12,170 nucleotides of DNA from Candidatus Nanopelagicales bacterium (GTDB lineage: Bacteria > Actinomycetota > Actinomycetes > S36-B12), in assembly GCA_023264215.1 (NCBI GenBank), contig JALQSY010000038.1, positions 1 through 12,170 of the forward strand, written 5' to 3'. A program made the position numbers and the translations under genes. Of this stretch, positions 1 to 6,513 are shown piece by piece. Below the pieces are notes generated by a model. The model worked only from the letters and a program-made list of their open reading frames with translations. It was not told the DNA's origin and searched no databases. Position 1 is the first letter of the stretch, and every line of letters begins with the position of its first letter.

Positions 1-869
1 CGGCGCATGATCCAGTCCGTCGATCCCGTGGGCGCGAAGTCGCGCAGCCCGATCCGCCGCATCGGCACCGGATGCTCCTCGACGACGACCTCGGCGATCG
101 CACCTCCCAGCCCGCTGACGAAGGCCTCCTCCACCGTGACGAGCCCGCCCGTGCGTCGAGCCTCGGCCACCACGGCCTCCCGGTCCAGGGGCGCCAGCGA
201 GGCGACCGACACCACCGAGGCGTCGATGCCGTCGGCGGCCAGGAGCCGCGCGGCCTCCAGCGTCGGCGCCACCGTCGTGCCCATGCACAGCAGCGCGACA
301 TCGGAGCCGTCCCGCAGCCGGGTCACGACGCCGGGCGCGAACTCCATGTCCGCGGGGAAGATGTCGGGCACGCCCATGCGGCTGATGCGCAGGAAGGATG
401 GGCCGTCGTACGCCGCTGCCCACCGCACGGCTGCCGCGGTCTCGGCGGGATCGGCCGGGACGACGACCGCCAGCCCCGGGATCGCGCGCAGCCAGGCCAG
501 GTCCTCGGGCGAGTGATGCGTGGGGCCGAGTTCGCCGTAGGCGACGCCCGGACTCTGACCGCAGAGCACGACGTGATGACCGGAGTAGGCGATGTCGACC
601 TTGATCTGCTCCATGGCGCGCGCGGTCAGGAAGCAGGACGCGGCCGAGACGAAGGGGATGCGACCCCCCGCCGCAAGGCCGGCGGCGACTCCCACCATCG
701 CCTGCTCGGCGATGCCGACATTGATGAGGCGGTCGGGAAATCGCTTCTGGAACTCCGCGAGCTTGCTGGAGCCGACCGAGTCGTTGACGACGGCGACGAT
801 GCGGCCATCATCTGCGGCGAGCTCGCAGAGTGTCGCCGCGAAGGCGTCGCGGCAGTCATGCAGCGTCAC
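1..869 (-). CDS. Split transketolase, C-terminal subunit (partial, 3' end off window)
   Basis: Second half of a two-gene transketolase: the pyrimidine-binding domain plus the C-terminal domain. Translation from GTG at 869 begins (M)[13 protein letters not shown] and stays open to the left edge, giving 289 codons; complete members have about 310, so roughly 20 residues are missing. The expected catalytic glutamate lies in VGIAEQAMVG (Glu55), which protonates the thiamine diphosphate ring. PTHHSPEDLAWLRAIPGL and VVPADPAE are typical of this domain. The C-terminal domain contains VSVASLAPLD and VTVEEAF. The GTG shares the bases GTGA with the stop codon of the N-terminal subunit, so the two subunits are probably translationally coupled and made 1:1. 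By context it transfers a two-carbon ketol unit from the sugar phosphate produced by the kinase upstream. The family is certain. Whether the donor is xylulose 5-phosphate or a special sugar such as apulose 4-phosphate is inference. Confidence 0.93.
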   Translation of the reverse strand, partial: MTLHDCRDAFAATLCELAADDGRIVAVVNDSVGSSKLAEFQKRFPDRLINVGIAEQAMVGVAAGLAAGGRIPFVSAASCFLTARAMEQIKVDIAYSGHHVVLCGQSPGVAYGELGPTHHSPEDLAWLRAIPGLAVVVPADPAETAAAVRWAAAYDGPSFLRISRMGVPDIFPADMEFAPGVVTRLRDGSDVALLCMGTTVAPTLEAARLLAADGIDASVVSVASLAPLDREAVVAEARRTGGLVTVEEAFVSGLGGAIAEVVVEEHPVPMRRIGLRDFAPTGSTDWIMR

Positions 870-1678
870 GATGACTCCACCTCGGATCGCGCCAGAGCCG
901 CCTCCTCGGCGGACGGCACCCTGTGGTGCCACGCGGCGACGTCGGACATGAAGGACACCGGGTGCCCCTTGTGGGTGCGCGCGATGAGCGCCGACGGCCG
1001 GCCCGGCTCCCACGGCACGCTGGCCAGGCTCTCCTGCAGTGCAGCGTGATCGTGGCCGTCCACCTCGCGCACGGCCCAGCCGAAGGCGGCGAGCTTGTCC
1101 GCGAGTGGCTCGAGGTCACTGGTCTCCGCGACGCTCGCCCCCTGCTGCAGGCCGTTGCGGTCGATGATCAGCGCAAGTCGGTCCAGCCCCCGGTGGGCCG
1201 CGATCATCAGCGCCTCCCAGTTCGAGCCCTCCTGCATCTCACCGTCGCCCGTGACGACGTACGTGCGCGCCGCCGATCCGTCGAGTTGCGCAGCGATCGC
1301 CATCCCCACCCCGATGGGCAGACCGTGACCGAGCGGTCCCGTGCTCGCCTCGACGCAGTCGAGCTTCGTCCGAGCCGGATGGCCGTTGAGCGCACTGTCG
1401 GGTCGCACGAAGGTCGATAGCTGCTCCTCCTCGAGCAGCCCAGCCTCCGCGAGCGTGGCGTACAGGGCTGCGGCGGCGTGGCCCTTGGACAGCACCACGT
1501 GATCGCGATCGGGTCCCGGAGCGAGATCGACGACGCCGAGGTAGAGCGTCACGAGGATGTCGGTGACCGAGAACTCGCCCCCGATGTGCCCCATGCCGGC
1601 GCCGGTCACCATGCCGAGGTCGCGCAGCCGCACGCGTCGGGCAGCCTCCGCGAGATCGGCCGGCGCTGCAGCGCTCAC
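866..1678 (-). CDS. Split transketolase, N-terminal (thiamine diphosphate-binding) subunit
   Basis: A 270-residue protein forming the diphosphate-binding half of a two-subunit transketolase. Visible landmarks are [15 protein letters not shown] (His31), [14 protein letters not shown] (residues 64-77), [15 protein letters not shown] (113-127), the thiamine diphosphate motif starting [16 protein letters not shown] (GDG at 144-146) and ending IIDRN (Asn175), and a C-terminal [10 protein letters not shown] segment. The length matches stand-alone N-terminal subunits. The start is a GTG at 1678 whose bases GTGA include the stop of the isomerase gene; the stop at 866 in turn overlaps the start of the C-terminal subunit. 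Housekeeping transketolase is usually one chain of about 650-700 residues, and split versions are commonly found in dedicated catabolic operons, which fits the kinase and isomerase beside it. It would correspond to an AptA-type subunit if the pathway is for apiose, but that substrate is inferred from context only. Confidence 0.95.
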   Translation of the reverse strand: MSAAAPADLAEAARRVRLRDLGMVTGAGMGHIGGEFSVTDILVTLYLGVVDLAPGPDRDHVVLSKGHAAAALYATLAEAGLLEEEQLSTFVRPDSALNGHPARTKLDCVEASTGPLGHGLPIGVGMAIAAQLDGSAARTYVVTGDGEMQEGSNWEALMIAAHRGLDRLALIIDRNGLQQGASVAETSDLEPLADKLAAFGWAVREVDGHDHAALQESLASVPWEPGRPSALIARTHKGHPVSFMSDVAAWHHRVPSAEEAALARSEVESS

Positions 1679-2664
1679 CGGTCCGCCATGCTGGACAGCA
1701 GGGCGCGCTGGACGATGCGCTGGGCCGCCAGGGCGTCATGGCGGGCCTGCGCATCGCGCAGCGCGGGCATGTCCAGGTCATCGAGAGCCCGGTAGATCGC
1801 CTTGAGGGTCTCGATCGACAGGCGAGCTGCCTCGACGGTGTCCTCGCGGAAGGGGAACTGATCGAGCTGCCACACGCCGACCCAGTCGTTGATACGCAGC
1901 GTGTAGAAGAACTCGAAGATCTCCGTGAGGTGGACCGTGCCCACGACCAGGTCGTCGTCCCAGCCGCGCAGGTTGTCGTTGACATCCATGCCGTAGAGAA
2001 GCCCGTGGTCGATGAGCAACTGCGCTGCGTCCGCGGGGGACTCCCCTCCGTAGAGCGAGTGGCCGAAGTCCAGCAGGACCCCCACGTTGTCCAGGCCGAT
2101 CTGCTGGATCCCCAGGATGGACCGCGCGGCAGAGTCCCATGTCATCTTCACCCGCGGCTCGCGCGGCTTGTACTCGATCGCGATCCGCAGGTCGGAGTTC
2201 GCAGCCGCGAGCTCGCGCATGCCGTCGACCGCCGACTGCCACAGGTCGTGATGGTTGACCTGGAAGGGGTAGTCCCAGCCGTCCTGTCCTGGCCAGATCT
2301 TCAGGTACTGGCCATCGAGCGCCCGCACGATGCCCGCAGCGTCGTTCATGAGTTCGAGGGCTTGCGCGCGCACGGCCGGATCGGGGTTGGTGAAGGCGCC
2401 CTTGCCGAAGCGACGGAGGTAGATCTCCGGCGTGACCCCCGTGACGGACAGGTTGTGGCTGCGCAGGGCCTGCTGGACCTGCTCGAGCGTCACGCCGGGC
2501 GTGAAGGGATAGGGGACGTCGACGGCCGACAGGTCCTCGACCTGTCCCGCGCGCTCGATCATCTCCAGGGTCGACACCGCCGGTGCGTAGCCATCGGTCG
2601 CGTAGCGGTCCACGTAGCTCGCGAAGTGCCAGAGCCCCGCGCCAAATGCCGGATAGTCGGTCAT
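1675..2664 (-). CDS. Xylose-isomerase-like TIM-barrel sugar isomerase
   Basis: A 329-residue cytoplasmic protein of the xylose isomerase-like TIM-barrel superfamily, predicted to interconvert an aldose and a ketose using a divalent metal. Candidate metal and substrate residues are in IEYKPREPR (Glu164), [15 protein letters not shown] (Asp199, His202), YGMDVND (Asp227) and [11 protein letters not shown] (Asp268). The EYKPxEPR and DQxPxRED patterns recall bacterial rhamnose-isomerase-type and uncharacterised sugar isomerases; I could not identify the exact subfamily. The start ATG at 2664 shares ATGA with the kinase stop, and GAGGAG lies just before it, inside the end of the kinase gene. A much longer reading in the same frame extends upstream through the kinase gene, but those extra residues are the kinase read out of frame. 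In the operon it probably makes the ketose that the kinase phosphorylates. D-apiose isomerase is one possibility; rhamnose, xylose or another pentose cannot be excluded. Confidence 0.88.
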   Translation of the reverse strand: MTDYPAFGAGLWHFASYVDRYATDGYAPAVSTLEMIERAGQVEDLSAVDVPYPFTPGVTLEQVQQALRSHNLSVTGVTPEIYLRRFGKGAFTNPDPAVRAQALELMNDAAGIVRALDGQYLKIWPGQDGWDYPFQVNHHDLWQSAVDGMRELAAANSDLRIAIEYKPREPRVKMTWDSAARSILGIQQIGLDNVGVLLDFGHSLYGGESPADAAQLLIDHGLLYGMDVNDNLRGWDDDLVVGTVHLTEIFEFFYTLRINDWVGVWQLDQFPFREDTVEAARLSIETLKAIYRALDDLDMPALRDAQARHDALAAQRIVQRALLSSMADR

Positions 2665-4115
2665 CTCTCCTCGATTCCCATTCGGGCGCGATCCACCTCG
2701 CGCTGCCAGTGCTGACGAGACTGTGAGCGGCGTTCGCGCGACCACGTCGGCACGACGGGCGCATCCCCCGCCACCGGCCCGGGATCGTGCCCGAGGCGTC
2801 GCGCTGCCAGTCGTGCCACGCCGATGGCGGACAGTTCGGGCTCGCGCACGCGCACCACGGGGATCCCGAGTACGTCGGACTGCGCCTGCACCAGTGCCGC
2901 GGACGACGAGGCCCCGCCGTCGACACGCAGTTCGCTCACGTCGACGCCGCCGGCCTGCGACATCGCCGCGACAACATCGGCGATCTGGTGAGCGACGGAC
3001 TCCAGTGCGGCGCGCGCCACCTGCGCGCGTGACGAACTCGCCGTCATCCCGCTCAGGATCGCCACCGCATCCCGGTCCCAGTGCGGTGCGCCCAGGCCCG
3101 TGAAGGCCGGCACGAGGGTCACTCCGTGCGTGTCGTCGCAGTCCGATGCGAGGGTGTCGACGACCACGCCCCCCGGTTCGCTCCCCCCGGGCTCGAGCAG
3201 CCGCGCCACCCAGTCGATCGCCTGCCCGGTTGACAAGATGTTGCCCTCGAGTGCGTACGTCGGTGCGTCCAGCCACCACGCCACCGTGGTGTCGATCCCC
3301 TCGCGCGGGGTCGACAGTCCGGGCAGGGCCGCCATGACGGAGGTCCCGGTCCCCAGCGTCGCCTTGGCGACCCGCACGTCGCCGTGGGCGTGCGCGAAGA
3401 GTGAGGCGTGGGAGTCGGCCAGTATGGCGAGAAGCGGAAGCCCGGCGAGGGGCGCACCGAACTCCTGCGCGAGCGTTCCAAAGCCCGCATCCGAGCGACG
3501 CACCTGCGGAAGCCGGTCACGGTCGACCCCGAAGGCGGCGAGGAGTTCGTCGTCCCAGTCGCCTGTCCGCAGCGACAGCAGCATCGTGCGCGAGGCGTTG
3601 CCCGCCTCGCAGGCAACCTCCCCGGTCAGGCGCGCCACCAGCCACGCGTCGAGAGTGCCGACCATCGTGCTCGACTCAGGGTGGCGATCGAGGAGCCAGC
3701 GCATCTTGGGCGCGGAGTACATCGCGTCCAGCGTCAATCCGGTGACGGCCTTGACCCGATCCCGCGCGCCTTCATCCCAGGCCGCCATCTGCGCAGCGGT
3801 CCTACTGTCCTGCCAGCTGAGCATCGGGGCGACCGGCTCACCGGTCGTGCGATCCCACGCGACGACGGACTCACGCTGGTTGGTCACAGCCACGGCGTCG
3901 AGCGACGCATCCCCCGCGTCGACCACCGCCCTGCGTGCCGCCTCGACGAGCGCGTCGAGGATCTCCCGCGGATCCTGCTCGACCTCACCGCCGTCGCGGA
4001 CGTCCAGCCGCACCGGCACCGATGCGCGGGCGAGCACGGCATCGGCGTTCGCGTCGTAGACGACCGCCTTGGCCGATGAGGTACCGGCATCGAGGGCGAG
4101 GATCGCGGACGTGAT
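2661..4115 (-). CDS. FGGY-family carbohydrate kinase (start codon non-canonical or altered)
   Basis: ATP-dependent sugar or polyol kinase of the FGGY family, closest in motif style to glycerol kinase. The N-terminal phosphate-binding motif LDAGTSSAK (residues 8-16 from the start used here) is followed by [52 protein letters not shown], and the C-terminal signature [11 protein letters not shown]...QSDVLGIPV. The length, about 484 residues, is normal. The first ATG/GTG/TTG in frame is the GTG at 4037, which would remove DAGTSS and cannot give an active kinase. Upstream of the motif only ATC (4115) and ACG (4112) are near the purine-rich AGGGGAGGA, before an in-frame TGA at 4127-4125. I place the start at ATC, where one base change to ATG would give [11 protein letters not shown]. 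It is first in the operon and its stop overlaps the isomerase start. Expected role: phosphorylate the ketose for the transketolase. Apulose, xylulose, ribulose and erythritol are all possible substrates. Confidence 0.9.
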   Translation of the reverse strand: MTSAILALDAGTSSAKAVVYDANADAVLARASVPVRLDVRDGGEVEQDPREILDALVEAARRAVVDAGDASLDAVAVTNQRESVVAWDRTTGEPVAPMLSWQDSRTAAQMAAWDEGARDRVKAVTGLTLDAMYSAPKMRWLLDRHPESSTMVGTLDAWLVARLTGEVACEAGNASRTMLLSLRTGDWDDELLAAFGVDRDRLPQVRRSDAGFGTLAQEFGAPLAGLPLLAILADSHASLFAHAHGDVRVAKATLGTGTSVMAALPGLSTPREGIDTTVAWWLDAPTYALEGNILSTGQAIDWVARLLEPGGSEPGGVVVDTLASDCDDTHGVTLVPAFTGLGAPHWDRDAVAILSGMTASSSRAQVARAALESVAHQIADVVAAMSQAGGVDVSELRVDGGASSSAALVQAQSDVLGIPVVRVREPELSAIGVARLAARRLGHDPGPVAGDAPVVPTWSRERRSQSRQHWQREVDRARMGIEER

Positions 4116-4149
4116 GTCCTCCCCTCACGCACAGGCTCCGAGCCGGTGA

Positions 4150-4181
4150 TGAATGATTATGCAGCATTGCTGATTCATTCA
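4150..4181. promoter_or_regulatory. Imperfect 32-bp palindrome, candidate operator of the sugar operon
   Basis: The arms TGAATGA (4150-4156) and TCATTCA (4175-4181) are perfect inverted repeats. Inside them GCA (4161-4163) pairs with TGC (4168-4170), and T4158 pairs with A4173. In all 11 of 16 positions match between the half sites. The segment is clearly AT-rich within GC-rich surroundings and lies 35-66 bases before the kinase start, in the right place for a sugar-responsive repressor. No regulator gene is in the window, so the protein that binds is unknown. Confidence 0.55.
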
Positions 4182-4182
4182 A
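4154..4182 (-). promoter_or_regulatory. Candidate promoter of the kinase-isomerase-transketolase operon
   Basis: Reading the minus strand, TTGAAT (4182-4177) could be the -35 element, and TAATCA (4159-4154) at 17-base spacing the -10 element; CATAAT (4161-4156) at 15 bases is an alternative. Both overlap the palindrome at 4150-4181, so a bound regulator would block RNA polymerase. The matches are only moderate. Confidence 0.35.
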
Positions 4183-4212
4183 GCCTAGATGCCTGCCGCG
4201 GCGGGGTCAAGA

Positions 4213-4404
4213 TCACGTCGAGCTCTTCGAACCCCCGAACAGCCGCCTGAAGAACGAGTGGCCCTTCTTCCACTCGGCCATCTCGGCCGCGGTGCACCTG
4301 CACCGCTGGCTCTTGGGCACCCCGGCGAGGACCTGGTTGACGTGCTGGCCGCAGCCGGCCCAGGACGCCTTCTCACACCTCTTGCACGTCACCTGTCGAC
4401 ACAT
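4213..4404 (-). CDS. Small Cys-rich putative metal-binding protein (63 aa)
   Basis: A 63-residue protein starting MCRQVTCKRCEKASWAGCG. It has Cys at 2, 7, 10, 18, 35 and 37 and His at 21: a CxxC at 7-10, a WAGCGQH block at 15-21 and CRC at 35-37, followed by a basic and aromatic tail (FFRRLFGG). I recognise this as a conserved small actinobacterial family of unknown function; the Cys spacing suggests a zinc- or copper-binding fold. The ATG at 4404 has no Shine-Dalgarno sequence, and a TATAGT box ends 7 bases before it, so the transcript is probably leaderless. A CsoR-like palindrome covers that promoter, pointing to control by copper or persulfide. It diverges from the HU and zinc-ribbon pair. 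A longer reading of the same frame upstream runs through the regulatory sites and antisense to the HU gene, and I reject it. Confidence 0.8.
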   Translation of the reverse strand: MCRQVTCKRCEKASWAGCGQHVNQVLAGVPKSQRCRCTAAEMAEWKKGHSFFRRLFGGSKSST

Positions 4405-4411
4405 GCGGGGC

Positions 4412-4441
4412 ACTATACCCCAGGGGGTATTGGTCGCGTCA
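4412..4441 (-). promoter_or_regulatory. Leaderless promoter of the Cys-rich small protein
   Basis: On the minus strand TATAGT (4417-4412) is a near-consensus -10 box, with TGACGC (4441-4436) 18 bases upstream as a fair -35. Transcription would begin about seven bases past the -10, at 4405-4404, which is the A of the start codon. A leaderless message, common in actinobacteria, would explain the missing ribosome-binding site. Confidence 0.55.
4415..4430. promoter_or_regulatory. CsoR/CstR-like operator (ATACCCC-AG-GGGGTAT)
   Basis: The two 7-base arms form a perfect inverted repeat around two central bases. The pattern TACCCC...GGGGTA is the form recognised by CsoR-family regulators: CsoR for copper, CstR for persulfide, and nickel sensors of the same family. 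It lies in the spacer of the leaderless promoter and shares TAT with the -10 box, so binding should repress. Which of these regulators binds cannot be told from the site. Confidence 0.6.
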
Positions 4442-4474
4442 CTCCCCGCGTTCTCGCGCGTGCATACGCTAGAT

Positions 4475-4489
4475 TGACAATGATTGTCA
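4475..4489. promoter_or_regulatory. Zur/Fur-like box (TGACAAT-G-ATTGTCA)
   Basis: A perfect 7-1-7 palindrome 40 bases before the HU start. It matches the form of actinobacterial Zur boxes (TGAnAATnATTnTCA), making zinc-dependent repression the leading guess; other Fur-family regulators have similar half sites. A possible -10 (TAGATT, 4470-4475) ends at its left edge, and TTGACA at 4474-4479 could instead be a -35. The promoter itself is not clear, but the box overlaps either choice. Confidence 0.6.
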
Positions 4490-4528
4490 TCTTCACGTCG
4501 TTGAACGCCCACACCATCGGAGGTAGGA

Positions 4529-4822
4529 ATGCCCGCAACACCCTGGGGAAAGGCCGAGCTTCGCAACGCCGTCGCGGAACGCAGCGGGCTCCCCGCCAGC
4601 ACCGTCGATGCGGTCCTGGCAGCACTGTCGAGCGTCATCGTGGAGCAGGTGTCGAAGGGCACCAAGCTCCAGATCCCGGGCATCGCGACGTTCGAGGTCG
4701 TCCAGCGCGCGGCCCGCACCGGACGCAACCCCGCTACGGGCGAGACGATGCAGATCCCCGCGCGCGCCGCGGTCAAGGTGACCGCCAGCGCCCCGCTCAA
4801 GCGCGCCGCGGCCGGTGGCTGA
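4529..4822 (+). CDS. HU-family DNA-binding protein (97 aa)
   Basis: A nucleoid-associated protein that would bind and bend DNA as a dimer. The helical N-terminal half (WGKAELRNAVAERSGLPAS and the following AVLAALSSVIVEQVSKG) matches HU, as does the arm QRAARTGRNPATGETMQIP with the DNA-intercalating proline (Pro68) in RNPATG. The usual GFGTF is GIATF here. The C-terminus reads VKVTASAPLKRAAAGG in place of the usual AFKAGKALK, so this looks like a secondary HU paralogue rather than the main housekeeping copy. It has no long Lys/Ala tail of the mycobacterial HupB type. The start is set by GGAGG at 4519-4523, five bases before the ATG. The gene lies downstream of the Zur-like box and overlaps the zinc-ribbon gene by eight bases, so the two are likely co-expressed. 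Confidence 0.9.
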   Translation: MPATPWGKAELRNAVAERSGLPASTVDAVLAALSSVIVEQVSKGTKLQIPGIATFEVVQRAARTGRNPATGETMQIPARAAVKVTASAPLKRAAAGG

Positions 4823-5048
4823 GCCCGGACCCGGGCCCGATGAGGCGGCCGAGACCGGCTCGGCCGTCCTCATCGATCAGCGTGGCGTGCCCACGCACGA
4901 GTGCCTGTGCTGCGGATCCGACATCTTCATCGTGCGAGCGAGTTTCGCGGACTACGACATCGCCGCGTGGTTCCTCGAGGGCGAATGCGCCGGATGCGGC
5001 TGCCCCGTGACGGTCCCCTGCCCCGCCGACGATCCCGAGAGGTTCTAG
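4815..5048 (+). CDS. Small zinc-ribbon protein (77 aa), function unknown
   Basis: Begins with GTG at 4815, eight bases before the HU stop ends, and so is probably translationally coupled to HU. The first 25 residues are acidic and Pro/Gly-rich. The core is a zinc ribbon: THECLCCGSDIFIVRASF with Cys30 and Cys33 as CxxC, then an FxxYxIAxxFLE stretch, then CAGCGCPVTVPCP with Cys58 and Cys61 as the second CxxC. Extra cysteines are at 32, 63 and 69. Small actinobacterial proteins with this CxxCGS...YDIA...CxxCG...TPxDDP layout are common, but I know no assigned function. GTG at 4885 is a possible shorter start. Its end overlaps the metallophosphoesterase gene: the two stop codons share CTAG. The zinc ligands fit with the Zur-like box upstream. 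Confidence 0.8.
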   Translation: MAEPGPGPDEAAETGSAVLIDQRGVPTHECLCCGSDIFIVRASFADYDIAAWFLEGECAGCGCPVTVPCPADDPERF

Positions 5049-6511
5049 GCGCTCAGGGGATCGGGCTGCCACCACACCGTGTTGCGGGCGTCGGGCACGC
5101 CCTCCCGAAGGGCACGCACCCCGTCGCGGTCGTGGTAGTCGTTGGCGGACAGGACACGCGAGATGGACGCGAGGCCGCGGTGGTCGTCGAGCGCGTCCGG
5201 CGACCAGGCGACCGGCGCCGCGTGGTCGAGCAGCGTGCTGCGCATCGCGATGCCGCCCTCGGCGCGGATGATCTCGATCATTCGTGCCTGCTGCGGCCAG
5301 TCGATGAGGGAGGCCGTCGTGATCTCCCAGAAGCCTCCTCCGTCGGCGCCCTCATGCCACAGCGAGGCGTGGGCGTGCACGTGGCCGCTGAACCAGGCGA
5401 TCACCTGCGGGTGGTCGAGCAGCAGGTGCACGACCTCGGCTGCGAGGTGCCTGGGCTCCCCCTGCGTGTAGGCATTCGTCAGGCACCACGACGGATGGTG
5501 CGACGTCACGATGACGTAGCGGTCGGCCGACTGCTCGAGGACGTCGCGCAGCCAGGCAAGGTGCGACGACGACATCGATCCCTGCCACCCGCCGTAGGGA
5601 TTGACCGTGTCCATCGCGACGAAGCGCACGCCCCCGATGTCCTGGACCCACGGCGAGTTGAGCTCCACCGGCTCGAGCAGCCGGCGACGGTCGTCCGGGG
5701 CAATCGGCACCGATGGCGAATGCGGGGTGTGGACGTAGCGGGCCGGACCGAGCGGGGCGACTCCCTCGAGCGTGAGCAGGGGTGTGCCTCCCGGCGGCAG
5801 CCCGGTGATCCGGCGGTCTCCCACCGCGAGCTCGCGCAGTTCGGCGTCGGGGGCGACGGTCCCCTGCAGCAGTGCGTCGTGATTGCCGGGTACGGCGTAC
5901 CACGGGACGGCGACGCCCGGAGAGACGACCGGTCGGCGAGCGGCCTCGACGAGGCCGGGGATCCGCGGGTAGCCGAAATGCGCCGTCGGCACGTCGGCAC
6001 TCGCGCCGGGCGAGCCATCGGGATGCCAGTAGCGGGCGTCCCAGGGGTGACCATCGCGCGAGCCCACCCACTGGCTCACCTGCGGGTCGCCGCTCCACGG
6101 CTCGATGCGCCCGCCATCGAGGACCTGCGCGCACCACGACTGCTCATTGGCCTGGGCGTTGTCGATGAGGTCGCCGGTGACGATGACGGCATCGAGCTCA
6201 TCCGCATGGGCGTTGATGGCCTCGACCAGCGAGGCGAGCACCTGCACGGTGAGGATCTCCTGCGGTCGATAGGTGCCGACCTCTCCGAGCCTGAGCCGAT
6301 AGATCGAGTCGGGATCGGAGAGTCGGTCGAGGTACTCCAGGCGAGCCGGCGACTCGGCATCGCACACGTGCGTGTCCGACACGTGCACGACGCGAGCGAG
6401 GACGTCGCCGGAGACCTGGTCGGCCAGCGAATCGGCCGTCACGCAGAGCTCGGACCAGCCGAGGTCGTCCGCATCTGCGCACGTGATGCGAGCACCAGGC
6501 TCCACGGTCAT
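5045..6511 (-). CDS. Calcineurin-like metallophosphoesterase (PPA1498-type), cytoplasmic
   Basis: A 488-residue protein with the full set of two-metal phosphoesterase motifs separated by long inserts: VSDTH (Asp46, His48), VTGDLIDN (Asp114, Asn118), PGNHD (Asn210, His211), VTSHHPSW (His338/339) and SGHVHAH (His377, His379). The wide spacing and length match the group named after Propionibacterium acnes PPA1498; that assignment is from memory of the family. There is no signal peptide, so it acts in the cytoplasm. The ATG at 6511 lies two bases after the ATPase stop, and this is the last gene of the ABC operon. That context suggests it hydrolyses what the transporter brings in, perhaps a phosphodiester or phosphomonoester. 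Nothing in the sequence names the substrate; a 3',5'-cyclic nucleotide phosphodiesterase role is an alternative given the class III motif set. Confidence 0.88.
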   Translation of the reverse strand: MTVEPGARITCADADDLGWSELCVTADSLADQVSGDVLARVVHVSDTHVCDAESPARLEYLDRLSDPDSIYRLRLGEVGTYRPQEILTVQVLASLVEAINAHADELDAVIVTGDLIDNAQANEQSWCAQVLDGGRIEPWSGDPQVSQWVGSRDGHPWDARYWHPDGSPGASADVPTAHFGYPRIPGLVEAARRPVVSPGVAVPWYAVPGNHDALLQGTVAPDAELRELAVGDRRITGLPPGGTPLLTLEGVAPLGPARYVHTPHSPSVPIAPDDRRRLLEPVELNSPWVQDIGGVRFVAMDTVNPYGGWQGSMSSSHLAWLRDVLEQSADRYVIVTSHHPSWCLTNAYTQGEPRHLAAEVVHLLLDHPQVIAWFSGHVHAHASLWHEGADGGGFWEITTASLIDWPQQARMIEIIRAEGGIAMRSTLLDHAAPVAWSPDALDDHRGLASISRVLSANDYHDRDGVRALREGVPDARNTVWWQPDPLSA

Positions 6512-6513
6512 CG

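Noticed and set aside
72..1049. Long plus-strand open frame (325 codons) opposite the transketolase genes
   Set aside because: It is an Arg/Gly/Ala-rich GC shadow antisense to two well-supported transketolase genes, with no recognisable domain.
1738..2715. Plus-strand frame of 325 codons opposite the isomerase
   Set aside because: Antisense shadow of a gene with clear motifs; composition typical of reversed GC-rich coding DNA.
2665..3279. N-terminal extension of the isomerase to 534 residues
   Set aside because: The extra residues are the kinase gene read out of frame; the ATG at 2664 has ATGA coupling and begins the TIM-barrel sequence.
1..4115. Sulfoquinovose transketolase (sulfo-TK) pathway as an explanation for the split transketolase
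   Set aside because: That pathway is not built on an FGGY kinase and has other partner genes not seen here; the isomerase and kinase pair fits a pentose route better.
3985..4182. Minus-strand frame beginning MNESAMLHNH in the gap before the kinase
   Set aside because: It starts inside the AT-rich palindrome and promoter and then overlaps the kinase in another frame; joining it to the kinase would need a frameshift and gives no family-like N-terminus.
4193..4206. GCCGCGGC palindrome as a terminator after the small Cys-rich gene
   Set aside because: It has no loop and no T-run, and such GC palindromes are expected by chance in this DNA.
4405..4800. Upstream extension of the Cys-rich small protein to 195 residues
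   Set aside because: It would pass through both operator sites and antisense to HU; the conserved family begins at MCRQVTC, and a leaderless promoter fits that ATG.
4189..5010. Plus-strand frame of 273 codons across the regulatory region and HU gene
   Set aside because: It runs through promoter elements and is out of frame with HU and the zinc-ribbon gene; no domain resemblance.
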